Shown one piece after another: positions 48,779 to 59,015 of a stretch of DNA of 64,000 nt. Origin of the DNA: Adineta ricciae (lineage: Eukaryota; Rotifera; Eurotatoria; Adinetida; Adinetidae); contig CAJNOJ010000204.1 in assembly GCA_905250025.1 (NCBI GenBank), positions 124,001-188,000 on the forward strand, read 5' to 3'. Below the pieces are notes generated by a model. The model did no database searches and was not told where the DNA came from. It was given only the letters and a program-made list of their open reading frames with translations. The first letter of the stretch is position 1; each line of letters begins with the position of its first letter. A program made the translations under genes and the position numbers.

Positions 48779-50608
48779 TCACGTGAAACGACGACTGTCG
48801 ATATTTCTTTCATATTCAGCTCGCATTTGTCGATAATCATTTCTTCGAATAATTTCTTTTATTTCTTCAATTGTTTTCACTTGAAATAATTCTTTAATCT
48901 TCTCTTCTTCGACTGCAGGCTGATCTTTCCAAACAAAACTCTTGCCACAACCTACTCCTTTGGTGTCTGATGCAGACTGTGACATGTTGTCAGTTAGTGT
49001 GTATTCCAGTAATTCGTCGAGTCTCCGAAGTGTATGATGAAGTCTGAAAGCAATGTGTTGGATGTGCTCTCTTCTTCGTTCTTCCATATCTGCTCGTAAT
49101 TGTAATATGCCGGAATTTTTTATGGATGCAAGTAATTGTTCGAGTTCCATATACATATGATGAAATCTGGAAGCGAAATCTTCGGCATAACGTCTTTCTC
49201 GGTTAATTCTTCGCCTCTGAAACACGCCCAAAGTTTTTATGTATTCGTATAATGTTCCGATTTGTTCATATACATGACGAAATTCCAAAACAGCACGTTC
49301 AGGATAACCCCTTGTTTCTTCTCTACTTGTTTGAGACTGTGACACACTGTGAGCTCTTATGTCCCCGAGTAATTGCTCCATTTGTCTAAGTGTACGCTGA
49401 AGCTCGGAAACAATGCGTATGACTTCACTTCTTTGCGGATTGTTTGTTTGTAATTGTGAATTATTGCGAGCATTAGTCTCTTCAATTTTCTGCCATTGTA
49501 TACGTCTCTCCACGCGTACGAATGTAAATCTCCAGAATGTCTTTCCCGAGATATCATAAGCTCTGTTCATCGGTCGCTTTCCACATGAAGTCGACCCATC
49601 GCAACCAGTTACTTTGAACCAAACTTCCTGACAATGAGGACATCTTTTGATCATATTTCGAGGGTCAGTGGTGTCCAGTAGACTGTATGACATCATAGCA
49701 GATACATTTGTAGTGAATTCAGTACAAAGTTTGATTTTTTCTTTTTGCATCATTACAGCAAATCCATAACTTTCCAGTTCTTGCATATTAGCGCCATGTG
49801 TACCAATAAACTGTTCCGTTAATGCTTCCAGTTCATTCTTGAAGCTTACAATGCTCATGTGAAGGATTTCATCTTTCTCTTGTGTGTTAATATCGGATTT
49901 ATTAAGATCTTTAATTAAATTTGTGTAATCATCTTCGATCTGCTTTGTTTCTCGTAGAAATTTATCATATGCTGCTTTGATTTTGGCTTTCATTTCGTAA
50001 ATATTGAAATTGAGATTAAATTCTTCGTCGCTTATTTGCAGCGTTTCTGCTGGCATTTTGAATAAGTATGAATGCATTATATCAGCTATTTCGGATCGAT
50101 CATCTTTTTCTGAATAAAATATAAAATTGAAAGATTTATCAGGATATTCTTCCTTGAATACGTCGTTAATTTCCTTTTTATCGCTATTTGAACTTTTCGA
50201 TAAATCTATATGAGAAATCATGACAACAATCTTATGCGAATATTTCTCTACAGGCGTCAACAGTTTAAGATAATCCAATAGTATATTATCAAAACGACTG
50301 TCGTATTTGATGACAAAGAAGATCGTATTGATTGGTGTGCCTGTCAATGCTTCTTTTAATAGAACAGCATGCTTGAATGTATCAACCTGACTATCAACAC
50401 CGGGCGTGTCAACAACTTTGAATGGATAAGAACCACAGTTTACAGGATTTTCGAAAAGTTGTCTAGTCTTGCTCTGCCTTCCTGAACCTGATTCATGATT
50501 TGTTCCACATAACATGTTGGATAACGTGGTTTTTCCTGCTCCCGTATTTCCTATGATCACACCGACTGGATTTGAACTAATGACTGGAGACGAATTGGTA
50601 GTTGCCAT
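48779..50608 (-). CDS. AIG1/GIMAP-like GTPase with split zinc module and inserted helical repeats
   Basis: Single exon, 609 aa. The GTPase domain shows G1 GNTGAGKTT (20-28), G3 DTPG (67-70) and the G4-position SHID (132-135), as in AIG1/GIMAP and related P-loop GTPases. A helical region (~200-310) precedes a zinc-binding half-site CPHC...GCDGSTSCGKRP (323-346). The second half, GVGCGKSFVWKD, appears only at ~551, whereas in the related proteins I recall the two halves are separated by only a few tens of residues. The ~200-residue insert holds four related helical repeats (RTLRQMEQLLGDI, HVYEQIGTLYEYI, HHMYMELEQLLASI, HHTLRRLDELLEYT) with Arg-rich linkers. A role in immunity or membrane remodelling is family inference. 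It is divergent from a second, degenerate GTPase 672 bp away. Confidence 0.82.
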   Translation of the reverse strand: MATTNSSPVISSNPVGVIIGNTGAGKTTLSNMLCGTNHESGSGRQSKTRQLFENPVNCGSYPFKVVDTPGVDSQVDTFKHAVLLKEALTGTPINTIFFVIKYDSRFDNILLDYLKLLTPVEKYSHKIVVMISHIDLSKSSNSDKKEINDVFKEEYPDKSFNFIFYSEKDDRSEIADIMHSYLFKMPAETLQISDEEFNLNFNIYEMKAKIKAAYDKFLRETKQIEDDYTNLIKDLNKSDINTQEKDEILHMSIVSFKNELEALTEQFIGTHGANMQELESYGFAVMMQKEKIKLCTEFTTNVSAMMSYSLLDTTDPRNMIKRCPHCQEVWFKVTGCDGSTSCGKRPMNRAYDISGKTFWRFTFVRVERRIQWQKIEETNARNNSQLQTNNPQRSEVIRIVSELQRTLRQMEQLLGDIRAHSVSQSQTSREETRGYPERAVLEFRHVYEQIGTLYEYIKTLGVFQRRRINRERRYAEDFASRFHHMYMELEQLLASIKNSGILQLRADMEERRREHIQHIAFRLHHTLRRLDELLEYTLTDNMSQSASDTKGVGCGKSFVWKDQPAVEEEKIKELFQVKTIEEIKEIIRRNDYRQMRAEYERNIDSRRFT

Positions 50609-51280
50609 AGTATTGCTTTTGAAACTTTAAAAAAGAGAAGAATGTAAACTTGTTGAAGTGAAAAATATTCAAGCAACAGAGCTACTATACATACACCAAG
50701 AACGTATTTTGGAGAAATGGTTTTTACCAAATGATATAAAAACGGAAAGTGGCTCAAAATGATGAATTTGATTGGATTTTATATAGGGAATGCTAAAAAA
50801 AACTCTTGGAGGTATTTTTCCCTTTGCGGGAAATAGAAGAAAAACATGAAAAGCAAATATTTCGTTCCATCATTGTCATACAAACAAAGACACCAATTGT
50901 TTGCTCGTCGTTCTCACTCATATTCGGAGCATGAGGCCATTTATTTTCTGTTTTTATTTCTCAGTGTTTTTTAATGGTTTCGTTCTATAGTGTCTATGAC
51001 TCACTGAGTATTAAAAGCAAACTGGGTAAAAATTTTGTTATTAAAAAAGTTTCTTCAGCATAAATTCTCTTATCTTTACGCTGCAAAACATTTCAAACGG
51101 AATTAGTCTGATCGACGAAAATCTAGTGTGGATCCTATACTGATGAACGAAAATGGAAATTTAAGCAGTTTTTAAAAGGTAAATATTTATTCTGTCTCGC
51201 TGTTCATCACGGAAACTCCGCTTTTTGTTTAATTCGATTTCGAAGAACTACATTTCATTCGTCATTCTAGATTTATCACA

Positions 51281-52177
51281 ATGGTTAATGGAATTTCAGC
51301 TCGCATGAGGCATATGATTGAACCGAATGTTTTAACTGAAACATTGTATGCTCTCGTTATCGGCGAAAAAGGCGCCGGAAAAACAACACTAGTCTCCGGA
51401 CTATATAAACTTCACCCAGTTGATCGTCGAGTGTTAAATACAATAGAAAAGAAAGATAACTACTACCCAATATGTCAACAAATGAATTCAGTTGTATTAA
51501 TTGATGGATCAGAAGAAGAAAACGTCGAACAAATTTGGGAATCTACAGAAATTTCCGTCGTCTTCCTTGTTATAAAGTACGACACTCGATTCGAACGTAT
51601 GTTGACCAGTTATTTCACAAATGAAGAACAGATAGAAAAACATAGTGCTAAAGTCATCGTGATGTTTTCACATTGGGATCATTCGAAAGATCCAGAGAAA
51701 GAGTTCGAAGATATATGTGAATTCTTCGAAGAAGAATGTTCAAATATTTTGAATTTAATCTGTTATTCTGATCAAAATATGAATGAAGAACTTGTGGACA
51801 TGATTTTCAGATGTATTTCTCACTACAATCCAAAAACATCGATATCAACGAAAGACGAGTTATCTTCGAATACCGAACAAGAGAATATCGAGACTGTTGC
51901 AAATTTTAACGGTCAAAACCAGTTTCTATCACAACAATCATCTGATCATGTCTGCAACTTGTCAATAGAAAATAGTACGAGTAATGAAATGGGAAACGAT
52001 CAAACATCTAGAACAGTTCGCATTTGTAAGTGGCCCTATCAGTTATGTTCAAGGAAAAGACTGTCTATTGTAGCTGTTTCAATCTTTATGACTTCCTTGA
52101 AAACAATTTACTGTTTCTATATTACCTCACATCCGTACTTGTCGTTATCCAATCACAATCGAACCGAAAAACTGTAG
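51281..52177 (+). CDS. AIG1/GIMAP-like GTPase, degenerate paralogue
   Basis: Single exon, 298 aa. G1 is intact (GEKGAGKTT), and the stretch VFLVIKYDTRFERML parallels the neighbouring GTPase (FFVIKYDSRFDNIL), as does VIVMFSHWDHSKDP. The G3 DTPG is replaced by LIDGSEEEN, the protein is half the length, and the zinc module is absent. The C-terminal ~110 residues are polar and then weakly hydrophobic (SIVAVSIFMTSLKTIYCFYI), possibly a tail anchor. It may bind but not hydrolyse nucleotide, or be decaying; the frame is intact. Confidence 0.7.
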   Translation: MVNGISARMRHMIEPNVLTETLYALVIGEKGAGKTTLVSGLYKLHPVDRRVLNTIEKKDNYYPICQQMNSVVLIDGSEEENVEQIWESTEISVVFLVIKYDTRFERMLTSYFTNEEQIEKHSAKVIVMFSHWDHSKDPEKEFEDICEFFEEECSNILNLICYSDQNMNEELVDMIFRCISHYNPKTSISTKDELSSNTEQENIETVANFNGQNQFLSQQSSDHVCNLSIENSTSNEMGNDQTSRTVRICKWPYQLCSRKRLSIVAVSIFMTSLKTIYCFYITSHPYLSLSNHNRTEKL

Positions 52178-54860
52178 ATATTAATAGATAATTTTTCACG
52201 AAGAAAACTATCGAGAACATATTTTTTCTCGAAAGTGTTGATGTAGACGGAAATCTACAGCGTTTATAACGTTCTACCCTGAATAAAATTGTTTATATCT
52301 CTTCTGACATTCTTTATAGAAAATAAACTTCAAATCAAATTACACACTCAAGTGTAATATAAAGTTTTGCTTTTACATCTAAGAAATATTTTAGATTGAG
52401 AAACAAATACTCTTAAACACGATTAGAGATGAAATTTATACGTAGAATCGTGATTTTGTGAATTCGAAGAATTGAAAAAACAACGAATTTGTAAATTTAT
52501 ACATCTTTGTTTTATCAACAAAATCTAACCTTCATTTCACATGTCAAAGAAAACAAGAACGAAAAAATAGGGTCGTTCCATGGGAGGTCAACCACAAAAA
52601 CATAAGAGTTTCAAATTTTTTTTTCATATATGGCTTTGTAGAGCTTTTAAGGGTGATCATTTTGGTTAAAAAAATTTTCCTTATCGGTCAATTTTTACCT
52701 ATTTTATAGCCAAATTACCGTCAAACCCTTTCAAAAATCTTCGCAATTTTCCAAACTTGGTTTTTTAGTGTTTTCGCGCTAGCACCGTCTACAATGGGTC
52801 GATTTTCAAAAACGTTGTTATCAAAATGATCAGCTCTACAAGATAGACTATGGTAAAAATTTTCGACCTCCATTTTACTATTAGGCTACTAGTTTACTAG
52901 TAAAAAAGTTTACTAGTGCTGTGAAAAATGACTACATTCTGGAAAGATCAGCCCCACCGCATCTTGTGGAACAGACTTGACTCTACAAAACTGTATTTTG
53001 GTTTCCTATTCAAAGTCGAAATGGCTGAGATAATCGTGATACAAGATTATACACTATATTAAGCGGAAAAATGTACGAGTTTTATTATGAAATAGCTTTG
53101 AAATTTTTTCTTTTACAATTGAATGTGATATGAAAGGGTCATATGCATAAGAATATGTAATTGGTCACTTTTGAAACATACTTACACATATGCTATGTCC
53201 CATCCACGGTAGTATAAGAAGCCAGAAATAGTTCGATGGGAAAATTTTTATTTTGATCAAATCATAACCCAAGAAATCTTGTCCAAATTGATTTTGTATT
53301 CGAGATCAATCATAATTATATGACTCGACAAATATCAAGACTTTACGCATGGAATTTGTGAATACCTATGAATTGTTCTTTCGATAGTGATAGTTGATAT
53401 CGGTGTGAAGCCAGCACCACGAAACTAAGGATTTTCTGAAAACGAATTCCCGTCGATAAAACCTACTCTGTTCGACGCAGAATTTAATTCTGCATCGAAT
53501 GGTGGTACTTTTATTCACGAGACAAATTTTTGAAAAATGCTTTGCAGAGTTTTGTGTCATATATAAGAACACAATTAAGATGTAGGTAAAAATTTTTTCA
53601 AAAGTTTGTCCCATGAATAAAAAAAATCGCCATTCGATGCAAAATCAAATTCTGAGTCGAATAGTGTAGTTTTCATGGACGGGACTTAATAGAAAAGTTT
53701 TTGCCTAACACATTGTTTATTCGGGCTAGCTTCACACCGATCTGTAATTAGACTACTCATGGAGGTTTTAAAAGTGAAACAGATGAAGTATTGTGATTTG
53801 AGTGAAATAAATATTCTTATTCAAAGCATTGTGGAGGTTACGAACCAGGTAATAACAAGAAGTCAACACCTATTTCTACTAGTTTGCATATCAGCGTGTT
53901 TCATTTACAATACGGAACTTTTGTATAAAAGATCGGTACCATGAACATCAGCATATTGCGAGCGCTATGACATTACTCCACTAATAGTACACCTAAGACC
54001 GCTATGCTATATAATTCATATATATATTTGGTTTTGTCAAAAATTAGCTATTTTTTTCAAAACTATTTTGCCGCAACATCATGTTCCCCAGCTTACAAGC
54101 ACCTGATGCACACTTTCCCCCTTGAGAATGACAATTATGCTAAATTGATAAAAGCGAATAATTTTTTGATGTGCTGCACACTATTTTATATAAAAATAAT
54201 TAATGTGACTTAATTTTATCAGGTGGAAGATCATAGAAAATAATATATTTAACCAAGGTTATCTTTTGATGAGATAAACAAGAATATGGTTTAAAAGAAC
54301 TAAAAGAACTTGAATAATTCATAGAAAGTCGCTACTACAAACATAAATCTATTTTATTCAAAATAACGTTTATTGTTCAAAAAAGTCACATTTCCAAAAA
54401 TAATATGGACCGTAACAATTATCTATCTTCATCAGTTCCTTTTTTCTAATATTTTACTCTATTAATGAAAAAAAGAGGTAATGTAGCATTATCCAATAAA
54501 ACTCATTGGTTTTTTCAAGATATTATATTCAAAAAAAAATTTTTTCTCACTTGTTTTTTCCTGTTACGAAGTATTCAGTCATTTTCAAACGTGAAGTTCA
54601 TATTTCATGGCATATTCTTTATTCTGCGTCTGGATTTACCGCTACACAATTAAGTGAGCAAATTACAGCGTACATGAGAGAAAATAATTCTCTTTTATTT
54701 AGAAGGTTGAAAAGAGAAACGACATTGGAAAAGATTAGATAGAATAAATTTGCACTTCCACTTTCTTAATTGCACTTAAATAGACACTTGTAATCATCTT
54801 ATTTTCTTCTTTTTTAACAGTGATTTCATATAATAAACAAGTGTTTTAGAATAAACAGAA
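52178..54860. other. Repeat-rich intergenic DNA
   Basis: No gene is supported. It contains foldback copy B (53399-53741). At 52570-53220 there is a block with CCATGGGAGGTC near one side and short palindromes (CTAGTTTACTAGTAAA), possibly another decayed mobile element. Frames around 53759-54742 look non-coding. Confidence 0.45.
53399..53741. mobile_element. Foldback/MITE-like element, copy B
   Basis: The element starts ATCGGTGTGAAGC and ends GCTTCACACCGAT. Inner arms at 53473-53537 and 53591-53659 are strongly complementary (core AATTCTGCATCGAATGG against CCATTCGATGCAAAATC), so almost the whole 343 bp can form one hairpin. It belongs to the same family as the element at 8008-8621, sharing GCATCGAAT-GTGGTA-TTTTATT and the terminal 13 bp. 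Flanks could reflect a 2-bp AT target duplication at both copies. Confidence 0.75.
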
Positions 54861-55776
54861 ATGACTGATGCAGCCTATATTATCTTAATTATGGATACTA
54901 TTATCTTAATAATTAGTGTTATATTAGGAATAATGTATCTTCTTCCCATTTTCTTCGTACGAGGTTTTCATAATACATCTAATATTTTAACAGGTAATGT
55001 TTGTTTGGCTCTTTCAATCAATACTGGCTTCTATGTTGTTTATAATATTATAACTGGTTTTTATTCATCTATTTTGAAACAATATACTATTGCATGTTTT
55101 TTATATACATATTTACCGGCATCGGCTAATTTTCTTACAGTTTATGCCTTAGCTATAATTAGTATCAATCGATGTCTTGTGATTATTTATCAAAATAAAG
55201 GCTTATTCAAAGAAAAACCATGGTCATTTATTTTTGTCGGTATACATTGGATATTAGTTTTCATCTTACCTCTACCTCGTCTCATTGCTGCTTTTCAGGT
55301 AAATTTCTATTCGTATTCTCATCGATGTCTTTTAACTTCTTTTGGAAATTTTCTAGAAATGTATTTATTTAAAACAGGCTCCCTCTTGGATTAGTTTATT
55401 TAATATAATTATGATTGTCATTTTCCCATCTATTATCATGCTTAGTTTTTATTCAATCATATATTTCAAAGTATGTTCATCATCTCATCGTGTTCATACA
55501 GCTGTATTGGCTTTTACTGGCTCTACAAAACTCACGCGACAAACGGCTCGAGATATTCGTTTACTAAAGCATATACTTTTTATGTTTGTTGTGTTTATTA
55601 TGGGATGGGCACCTATTTACACTTATCTAATGGTTATAGTAGATCCATACTCAATCCGTTGGTTGTTTATCTTATTACAAACATTGCCCGCATTGAGTAT
55701 ACTTATCAATATAATGGATTTATTCTTATATAATTATGAACTTCGAAGATACTACAAGCGACTATTCTTGAATTGA
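54861..55776 (+). CDS. Orphan class A (rhodopsin-like) GPCR
   Basis: Two exons (54861-55298, 55378-55776, phase 0) give 278 aa with seven hydrophobic segments. TM1 is ILIMDTIILIISVILGIMYL, TM2 carries the L-x-L-x-x-N/T pattern, and Cys at the start of TM3 (IACFLY) is conserved. The DRY position reads NRCLVIIY. TM6 has FVVFIMGWAPIYTYL, and TM7 ends LINIMDLFLYNYELRRYY in place of NPxxY. It resembles the large orphan GPCR expansions of bdelloids; no ligand can be named. The altered DRY and NPxxY motifs suggest atypical coupling or a divergent receptor. Confidence 0.82.
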
Positions 55777-56781
55777 AATTGTATTAAATAATTTTCATTA
55801 ATATTCTTATCTTTATTCAGTTTTTAGTGAAAAATAAATGCCTTTAATATAGGCATTCAACAGTTCCAATTCGGTTCGGTTCCAATCCTAGAATTGGTTA
55901 CAACTGGCTGTTATGACCAGTTTCATTATGACATCCATATCATGGTTAATTCTGTCGTATTGGTTTTCTCTCTCTGTTGTATCTATATATGTTGTGATAA
56001 GGATAAAAGAAAGTTAGCCATACCTAACTGACAAAACGAAAACACGTCTCTCTTCTATCCATAACATCAGAAGGTATAACATTTGATATCATACTTTGTC
56101 TCAATCTATAACTAAATCCATATAAGCACCAGCAGAAAACTCATAATGATTGATTTGTTTTTCTCTTAGTGTTACACGATGAACACTACGCAACTTGTTT
56201 CGAGAGAATTCAAATTTAGAAAAATCAAAACTATTCTGTGCAAATTATACAGACGAAACAATTCGATTGTGGTTTTAAATCGATTTGATCTTTATATTCA
56301 AAGATCCTTCGAAATTTATTGTTTGTCTTCGTTCGTCAACGTGCCAATTGTGATGCTTTACATATACAATCGATGATCTATTCCATAGAACTAATTTTGA
56401 TCGATATCAACGAAGAATTAGACGAAATTTTGATAAAACCAGGCTGTGATTTTCTTTTCAAGAGTGACAAGGAATTTGAATATGACGAATTTTTTATATT
56501 CATGACAATCCTGAATTTCATTTAAATTGGTTAGAGTTTTAGAAAAAGTTTTCCAAACGACTTTTAGTTGGTTTTTTATATTTGTCTTTCAAAAAGGTAA
56601 TTTCTCTTTCCTTTCTTGTATAGATTGTAATAAAAGAAACAATGTTAATGTCCTTCGTTCGTTCGTATAGAGATATATTACTGCGTAGATAATAAGAAGG
56701 ACGTAAAAATTTGGCACGTGGCGTTCGTTCTTTGTTGTATTAATAAATAGTGTTTAGATTGTTTTCTTTCCCGAATTTCAG
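55777..56781. other. Intergenic
   Basis: No gene is recognised. Small frames at 56179-56525 lack domain signatures. A palindromic CCAAT...ATTGG patch lies near 55866-55900. Confidence 0.45.
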
Positions 56782-58604
56782 ATGTCAATCACGACTTTCT
56801 CCCAAAGGCAATTTGAAAGTTTTCCTGATGAAATTCTTTTACTTATTTGTCGATATTTATCCTCAACTGAAATAATTTATTCATTGAATAATTTAAACTA
56901 TCGATTAACTCAAACAATCAGTGATTATTATCGTCGTGTTGTATTAGGACAAGTTCCATTTCAACGTTTCAATTTTATCTGTAGATCAATTTTACCTGAA
57001 ATTGGTTCACATATTCGTGTATTGGTCATCAGTAATGATTGGAAAGGTGTTCTTTCCAATGTGTTTCTTCAATATTTTTCTGATCGAATGTCAGTTACAT
57101 TTCCGAATGTCGAACGAATTGTGTTAACAACATTTGTCATCGATTCTCTCATGACATTTTTACCTTCTCTTCGTGATTTACTAAGTTTTTCTCAATTGAA
57201 AATATCAAGTTTATATGAAATCAGTGTGGGTTCTACATCCCGAGATGTTTTATTACGAACGATTTTCGATACGAATAATTGTCGTTTGAAATCGATTACA
57301 TTCGATGATGATTGTTTAGATTTTACTTATGAAAATCATCTTGTTGATTTAATTTATCCAAATCTGACAAAATTAGTCATTCAACTGGCAAACCTCAATG
57401 ATTTACATAAACTTTTATCTTGTTTATCTCAACTTGAAGATCTTGACGTGGAAATCAATAACGAAGGAACTGAACTTGATGAGAATCTTTCATTAAATTC
57501 AGTTTTTACTTTGAAATACTTTTGTTTACGTTCGTTACTTTATTCTTGGACATTCGATGAGTTGATTTCAATCTTCAAACGCATTCCGAACGTCGAACAA
57601 TTGAAGATTCAAATTGGTACGAATAATGATGTTAATCTTATTCACGGAAAAGAACTTTCCACTTATCTTTCGAACTTTTCCTTGAAAAACTTCTCGTATT
57701 TTCTTCAAATTGTTGATGTTTATTTAGCAAATACGACAAAAATCGTCTCGACATGGAAAAACCAATTTCCTCAAGACTTTTTTTGTATTCAAAGTGAAGA
57801 TGAAGAAAGTCTAATGATCTATTCTTTACCTTTCTCTTGTCCTTATCTGATTCTTCGATGCTCTGTTGCGAAAAATCCCATTTTCGTTTCACATTTTGGA
57901 ACGAATGTCAAATGTTTAACTTTGTATGAAGTTTCCTCGCGAATAGTCGAAGTTTTTCCAATCATTGTCCAATGTCGTCGAATGCAATCCTTAGTTTTGC
58001 AAGTAACTCGAACGGATGTTCCGAGTAAGTTAAACATAATCGAAAAAAACAGGTGGAATCATGTTCATTTTTAGAATCTTTAAAAGAAATTTCACTTCGG
58101 AAAATGCCTTCGTTAACATTCTTTGTTTGTCTTCAACGATATCCGATAAATACAGATGATTTCATGAAATTACTTGAATCTTCTCCAAATTTATACCATT
58201 TCGCACTAAATTATGAAGTCATTCGTCCATTTCTCAACATTAAAAATCTTTGTGATCTGTTGGGACAACGTCTGACTGATTTATTGATTGGTATTACAAC
58301 AAATATTGATTCTGAATCGCTAAATACTTTGGTGACACGTCTTGCAAGTGCCTTTCCATCATTACGACATCTCTATTTCCATTTTAAAGATGATACTCTT
58401 CCAGTTGAATCGTTAATTTTAACAATTTGTACAAATTTATTCCAATGGAAACGTTTAATTTCCTTTGGTATCGCCAATATTCAATTGAATGCTACGATTT
58501 TATCCAAAGGACTTCGTCAATGGTTATTAGATAATTCAAATTTACCTGCGGATGATTCATTTCTCACGGACTATAGTGCCAAAACATTTCGACTTTGGTT
58601 GTAA
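56782..58604 (+). CDS. F-box protein with LRR-like C-terminus, paralogue 2
   Basis: Exons 56782-58024 and 58075-58604 total 1773 nt, 590 aa. The F-box is FESFPDEILLLICRYLSSTE at residues ~12-31. The following ~540 residues are LRR-like (FPNVERIVLTTFV, LSQLEDLDVEINNE, FPSLRHLYFHFKDD). It is clearly homologous over its full length to the gene at 46153-47968 and likewise ends FRLWL. It lacks an adjacent pseudogene copy. AATAAA at 58622. Confidence 0.88.
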
Positions 58605-59015
58605 ATTCTTTATGAGAGGGAAATAAAACATGAGTTAGATGGCGCACATGTCCATTTGTTTGTTTTCTTCTGAATCAATTCTGACTCGTTCGTTCATGTC
58701 TAATCAATGATTGATTGATGACTTTTTTTTTCTCGTTTCATTTCATCTAAACAGTCGATGGAAGTATAAATGGCTGGAACTCTTCGTCTTCGGTTTGTTG
58801 AAACGTTTTTTCTTTCCGAGATTTTCGTGAATTTGTTTGTATAGAGAACATTTACAAGAAGTGATTTCTCTTCTGTCGAATGAACCGAAAAATGCCTCGT
58901 TGCCATTGAATGAAAATAAAGAAGAAATCGAATCAGATTTAGTAAAAACGAACTTTTTTTCGAAAGAATTCGTCTGGAATTTCGTTTTGTTTTTCAATAG
59001 ACTTATCCAACTAAA

